Under the pieces are notes generated by a model, which worked only from the letters and a program-made list of their open reading frames with translations, was not told where the DNA came from and did no database searches. From Mauremys mutica (taxonomy: Eukaryota; Chordata; Testudines; Geoemydidae): 64,000 nt of DNA. The stretch spans positions 25,070,965 through 25,134,964 of the forward strand of contig NC_059082.1 in the NCBI RefSeq assembly GCF_020497125.1, in the 5' to 3' direction. Below are positions 58,878 through 64,000 of this stretch, piece after piece. The position numbers and the translations under genes were made by a program. Position 1 is the stretch's first letter, and every line of letters begins with the position of its first letter.

Positions 58878-60943
58878 CTACCAACATAAAATCTCAAGTA
58901 CACAAGACACTATTTCACGGAAAAACACCACAGAACTCTAAGAGTACTTTACTAGTCAGCCAGTAAAGCCTCTCTCCGCCACAGAGCTCCATGGCTGGCT
59001 CTTCTAATAGCCCTCTGGATGTTCAAATTCAGCAGACAGCAGGTCAACCTCACCCTTCACCCTGAGGCAGCTTCCCCCCTTTGCCAATCAGATATTAAGC
59101 AGTATACAACATGCAACTATAACCATTGGGATGTTTTTCCTCACAGAGATCAAATCTAGTGAGTAAAAACCCCAGCACCCCTTCCACCTACCAGAAGTAT
59201 ATTTAATGGTTATTCTGCACTTGCTGAGCCAGTAGCTGAATCATTCTTTGGTGCTGTTAAGATGGTTAGAATACAGCTTCATGAGCCAGGGGAGCAAGAG
59301 GTAGGCTGGATACCCCAGAATCACTACTAGCATTTCAATATCACCAATTGTAATCCAGTGGTGAGGAAAGACTATCCCGACCGGCAACTTTCTGAAAGAT
59401 GCTCTTAAAGATGCAAGCAGGGCTGTCCCTAGCTATTCTGGGGCCCTATGCAGGTGAATAAATTGTGATCCCTCATTGTAATCCCAACTGTAGCAGTACT
59501 CCCTTAAGCTGTGCAAATACTGCAGAATCATGCATCTGCATTAGTGATGAAGAGGAAAACTGGTGTTGAGCTCTGCAAGCTCCAAGCTTCTGTCAGAGTT
59601 GGCAGACACTGAAAAGCACCATTTCTCATTTGCATGGGTTGGATTTCACTGAGGCTGGTATTAGGACCTAAGTGTATGTACAGATCCATAGACCATAACT
59701 GTAAAAGGTATTTGGCACTCTTCACAAAATAAATTTGAAATTCCTATCTTTAGAAACCATGCAAACCCAAGAGTCAGCATAAAACCTATCTACACACAAA
59801 AAAGAAGGACTAATGTAGAATGGTATTTGGAGAAAGCTAACTTTGCTGTTATGCTTATAGTATATATACACATACACACCTCTACCAACTTAAAATAAAA
59901 ATATTCTACACTTTCAGTCTGTTGGCAAAACTCACCTTAAAAATGGTTTTAACAAATCAAGTACTGATGGTTTCTTTTCATACTTCAAAACTACTGATCT
60001 GTTTTAACTAAAGCTTTCTAAAACAAGTTTATCCTGAGGCTGACAGCAAACATGGAAGATTTCAGCCTACACAGTTAAAGTTTGTCAGCATCATAAGCAA
60101 ATGAAAAACTTATGATAGGAAGTGTTAGGCAACCTTAAGTACAGATGAAACTACTAGCTCAGTCTATCAGAATACCGACAATACCATGAAACAGCTGAAC
60201 ATTGTATGGGATGCTTGTTGATCAGACACTAGACACCTCTAACTGGTAAACAAAGGCAATTCTAAACTGTCAACTATACTAGTAAAGGGAAAAGCTTACA
60301 TGTATATAGAAGTAAACAAAACTTTCAAATTTTACCAGGTCATGTGACTAACTCCACAATTAGAGAAGCTGTACAATAGCTGAGAATGGCACACCAGCAA
60401 AACATGATAGTCATGAAGATGCCATGCTTCATGTTGGAAGTTTAGCAGCACGCAGGTCTAAATTCGTAAAAGTCCCAGGAAAATAAATGCTGATATAGGT
60501 CTTATTTCAGACACTGAACATTCCTGCAGTACCTGTAGTGACAGCAATTAGTGTTGGCAGGTATCGGAGGTATTTTGCAATACAGATAAAGACTGTTTTC
60601 AGCTATTAACTTTCAGAAGAGTGTCAGACTGGTAGCACAGGGAAAAAAAATCAACAGTTATGTATCTTTCTAGCAGAGAGCTATTGTACTGTTTTGACTA
60701 AAGCAGCAAGAGGAATTTAGTGAATTAAGCATTCAATTAAGCAGAACGCATTTTCTATGCGGAACACGATATTTGAGAATACTCCTCAAATCCAGGCAGC
60801 AACTGGCACACAAGATGTGCTGACTACCAAGCTGAATATATTTTTAGGGCAATGACTGGAAGGGTCAGAGATATTAAGTCCCCCAAGTAGAAAAAGGAAT
60901 TGGTGAATAGTAAGTTAACTCTACTCTTTGCAAAGCTGTAGAG
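58878..60943. other. NEDD4 upstream intron, nothing recognised
   Basis: AT-rich with no exon. The first exon of the C2 form was looked for here and not found. Confidence 0.4.
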
Positions 60944-61260
60944 CAGTGGGTTCTCAACAAGGGGTATGTGTACCTCTGGAGGTACACAGAGGTCTTCCAG
61001 GGGGTACATCAACTCATCTATGTATTTGCCTAGTTTTACAACAGGCTATGTAAAAAGCACTAGTGAAGTCAGTACAAACTAAAATTTAATACAGACAAAA
61101 TGAGAAAGGCAATTTTTCAGTAATACTGTGCTGTGACACTTGTATTTTTATGTCTGATTTTGTAGGCAAGCAGTTTTTAAGTGAGGCAAAACTTGGGGTA
61201 TGCAAGACAAATCAAATTCCTGAAAGGGCTAAGGTAGTCTAGAAAGGCCGAGAACCACTG
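60944..61260. mobile_element. hAT MITE, 317 bp
   Basis: Ends CAGTGGGTTCTCAACAAGGG and AAAGGCCGAGAACCACTG are inverted. Flanks CTGTAGAG and CTCTACAA keep 5 of 8 positions, a decayed duplication. The interior is AT-rich and non-coding. Confidence 0.75.
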
Positions 61261-61731
61261 CTCTACAAATATACCATTAGCTATTCCAGTGACTATGAAG
61301 ACTGCGTGTCACTGTAAGTACTCTTCGGCCCATCTTGATTCCACAGTATTCTGTAGCACAGTTGGAATTGGCAATCCACATTAGTGTGCATTCTTCATCA
61401 ATAGCTACTGAGAGAAACTGAACCTGTAACTAGTACCTTTATAGTGATGACGACAGTGTATTGACAGTTATAAACTGAATGGCATTTAAATGCCACAGCA
61501 TATATACCATCATTGTTTTCTAGACATGTCTAAGTAGTGAAATGGGTATAACGTTTGAAATTAAAGATGGGTTTTAAAAAGTTCTAAGTACAGAGTAGAA
61601 AATGTTCAAGAAAAAGGCTGCACAACAGGTTATATATTAGAACAGCTTCCACAAAGAGCAGGTATTTCATCTAGCATCATGCTTTTAACTCAGAGTGCAA
61701 CATTTTCAGAAGGAATTCACACAAGGTATTA

Positions 61732-61916
61732 CACCTCTACCTCGATATAACATGACCTGATATAACAAATTCGGATATAACGCAGTAAAGCAGTGCTCCG
61801 GGGAGGGCGGGGCTGCACATTCCGGTGGATCAAAGCAAGTTCCATATAACACGGTTTCACATATAATGGTAAGATTTTTTGGCTCCCGAGGACAGCATTA
61901 TATTGAGGTAGAGGTG
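61732..61916. mobile_element. Tc/mariner (Tigger-like) MITE, 185 bp
   Basis: Ends CACCTCTACCTCGATATAAC and TATATTGAGGTAGAGGTG are inverted and flanked by TA on both sides (61730-61731, 61917-61918). The interior repeats the gatataac motif and includes ggctcccgaggacagc. A TA target duplication fits the Tc/mariner group. Confidence 0.85.
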
Positions 61917-62795
61917 TATAAGCCATTGAGAGCAGAATAGGGAATTTGGTTTGAAAACACTTAAAATATAGCAGAAATCAAGCAGTTTTAAAGTAGATCG
62001 GTGTTTAATGTTGGCTATTCTACATTGTCCTCTTCAAATTTTAAAATGTCTAAGTCTTCCACTGATCTTAGCTGGTAATGAAACAATGGCTTGAGGTGAA
62101 AACATCCTGTTATTCCTTAGCTCTAATCATGTTCTTATTTCCCCCCCACCCCCATTTGCATAGGTCAAGAAACAGTCACCACTAAACCTAGCCAACAAAT
62201 GCAGTTTCAAAACAATATTAAAATAAATAAATCAAATAGTGCAGTAATCAAAAGCATGACAGATTACATAGTAATTCACATCATATTGACTTTTAAATAA
62301 GATCTTCATAGTCTGCACACAGTATAAAGATAAAGCATAGCCGCCAAGACCCACTCTGCTATTTTTCCTGATGTGCGAGTACTGAAAGCTCAAGTGAGAA
62401 AACATGCTAACAATTTAAAAGTTCACATTAAAGTCTGATGGAGAGCACAACAGAATAAACTGAGTTAGAGCATGGAAATTGGGGTGCTGGTGAAGGGAAG
62501 AACAGAATCTAGACTTGAGTAGTGTTCTGTGTACTGCAGTACACAAGGATAGTCAGAGTGGCAGAAAAAGATAAGAGAATGAACTAAGGATTCAGGAGCT
62601 GGCTTTCCACAAGCTATGTTTTGGATAAGTAGATGCGGTGATCTCAAAAGAGAGAGACAAATTGCCTGATTTCATAAACTAGTCATAACTTTGCTAGACA
62701 CTAAAATTCATGGATTTGGGACACTGGATTTATGACTTATTACAACAATCTGCAACCCACTAACCCCCTTTTTTGTCCTATAACTGCAGAGATTT

Positions 62796-63103
62796 TAACA
62801 CGCATTGTAAAAGACCATTCAAGGTGAACTACTTATGCCAAACAAATCTGTTCCACCTTGTGTTTAGTGAGGATACAGAGTACCTTTCCCTGGCAGGGAG
62901 CCTTCAGCCCAAACATCTACACTGCAATTTTATGGCCCCACCACTTGAGCCCCACAAGCCCAAGTCAGCTGACCTGGGCTCAGACTCTGTGCAACTAAAA
63001 AAAAACAAAAAAACCAACACCACACTGTGTAAGCATGAAAGTGTCTTTCACCAACAGAAGTTGCTCCAATAAAAGATATTACCTCATCCACCTTGTCTCT
63101 ATG
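62796..63103 (+). mobile_element. Penelope-like tail fragment split by a MITE
   Basis: The left part (aaatctgttccaccttgtgt, 62845) and the right part (tttcaccaacagaagttgct, then aaaagatattacctcatcca) belong to the same tail family as 55.5 kb. They are separated by a foreign insert at about 62897-63035. The insert sits where the hammerhead-like core would be; only gcatgaaag remains of it. Confidence 0.55.
62897..63035. mobile_element. MITE-like insert
   Basis: It contains ttcagcccaaacatctacac, tgcaattttatggccccacc and agtcagctgacctgggctca. I recognise this as a common turtle DNA-transposon-derived repeat. An A-rich stretch follows (62998-63016). No clean target duplication was seen. Confidence 0.45.
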
Positions 63104-63412
63104 AAATTGCATGACAGAAATACACCAAGTCTAAGATCACTGTATGGCATGAGTTACACTCATTTATTGCTACCATAAAATTTTTTACAATATTAAATTT
63201 ATTGAGTGCCTTTTCCAGTATGCTTCTCAAGCCACTAACTCACTTAATCTATCCAACACTTAACCTGTAAGGAGCTTGCATTTTGAAAATGAACACAGAA
63301 ATCACAGATTAATAAATTCCATCACTCAACAGGAATTTCCAAGCCTAAGAACAGTTGGCAAATGTTTCAATTGTGTTTCCTGTCTGCAGCCAAACAGTAT
63401 GCATGTATTCAT

Positions 63413-63990
63413 AGCAACTATCAGAGGGGTAGCCATGCTTGTCGCTTTTTACAGATCCATACTTAGAGTCCTGTGGCACCTTATAGACTAACAGACGTAT
63501 TGGAGCATAAGCTTTCATGAGTGAATACCCACTTCGTCAGACGCATGTACTGGAAATTTCCAGAGGCAAACATAAATATGCAGGCAAGAATCAGTCTAGA
63601 GATAACAAGGTTAGTTCAATCAGGGAGGATGAGGCCCTCTGTTAGCAGCTGAGATGTGAACACCAAGGGAGGAGAAACTGCTGTCACCAAGTGTGCCGAG
63701 ATAGAGAAGAGCTGCATTCAGATTTTTAGACAAAAACCTCAACAATGCTTTTAGAAGGAGAAACTGCTTTTCTCCTCCCTTGGTGTTCACACCTCAACTG
63801 TGAAAGGAGGGCCTCATCCTCCCTGATTGAACTAACCTCGTTATCTCTAGACTGATTCTTGCCTGCATATTTATGCCTGCCTCTGGAAATTTCCACTACA
63901 TGCGTCTGACGAAGTGGGTATTCATCCATGAAAGCTTATGCTCTAATACGTCTTATAGACTAACAGACGTATTAGACTCTATCTAGGACT
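63413..63990. repeat. Large inverted pair of Penelope-like tails, each with a hammerhead-like motif
   Basis: The left arm (63423-63690, minus orientation) and right arm (63745-63965, plus) share ggaaatttccagaggcaaac, atgcaggcaagaatcagtct, gataacaaggttagttcaat and ggaggatgaggccct as complements. Both arms end outward in aagcttatgctc and the 'agactaacagacgtatt' tail. The motif on minus is at 63505-63544 and on plus at 63902-63941, both GCGT-CTGACGA-A-GTGGG...GAAAGCTT-ATGC. A transcript would form a hairpin of about 200 bp. Confidence 0.75.
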
Positions 63991-64000
63991 CTGTCATAGC

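Noticed and set aside
51548..64000. First exon of the C2-bearing NEDD4 form
   Set aside because: No frame with an NEDD4-like start and a phase 0 donor was recognised.

Overview
This is a vertebrate nuclear window, most likely from a turtle or another non-avian sauropsid. It holds part of one protein-coding gene, NEDD4 (a C2-WW-HECT E3 ubiquitin ligase), read on the minus strand. The rest is long introns filled with decayed transposons. The turtle inference rests on the repeat mix: many CR1 LINE tails, PIF/Harbinger elements with a Myb-like gene and a DDE transposase, hAT and Tc/mariner MITEs, and MIR-like SINEs. It comes from recognised repeat style, not a database search.

NEDD4 layout, in transcription order from high to low coordinates. 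Four small exons at 51474-51547, 48246-48324, 47479-47517 and 41464-41517 encode most of the C2 domain. An alternative first coding exon of 521 codons follows at 34431-32869. Last comes a 51-nt exon at 9311-9261 that finishes the Ca2+-binding part of C2 (TRDDFLGQVDVPL). Both the 41.5-kb exon and the long exon end in phase 0 and can splice to the 9.3-kb exon. The locus therefore makes either a C2-bearing protein or a long form whose N-terminus replaces most of C2. The WW and HECT exons lie beyond position 1. The first exon of the C2 form lies above 51.6 kb and was not found. A 56-codon upstream ORF overlaps the start of the long form out of frame.

Repeats by region. 4502-8611: a Harbinger element with TIRs and a TTA target duplication, carrying a broken Myb gene, a truncated antisense transposase and a third antisense coding-like segment. 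14664-15951: a hAT-type element with an 8-bp target duplication, split by a CR1. 18.5-21.5 kb: a palindromic MITE next to a second Harbinger relic. 24.8-26.4 and 38.4-39.6 kb: CR1 3' halves on the plus strand. 37.5-38.2 kb: a duplicated 196-bp unit with tRNA-like A and B boxes; only one copy carries a hAT MITE, so the other is the empty site. 41.7-42.1, 44.9-46.6 and 48.4-49.7 kb: antisense CR1. 49.7-51.1 kb: a Penelope-like fragment beside a GC-rich hAT MITE. 55.8-58.2 kb: a third Harbinger relic. 58.5-62 kb: several clean MITEs. 62.8-64 kb: Penelope-like tails, including a large inverted pair.

The most unusual signal is a hammerhead-ribozyme-like fold in five repeat tails: CTGANGA, stem II, GAAA, GCTT, then a closing stem I. 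The best copy is at 49997-50036. A second is a peptide in the Myb intron of two Harbinger copies, conserved on the strand opposite to Myb. No tRNA, rRNA, CRISPR or retroviral gene was recognised. Almost all other short ORFs are chance or antisense frames.
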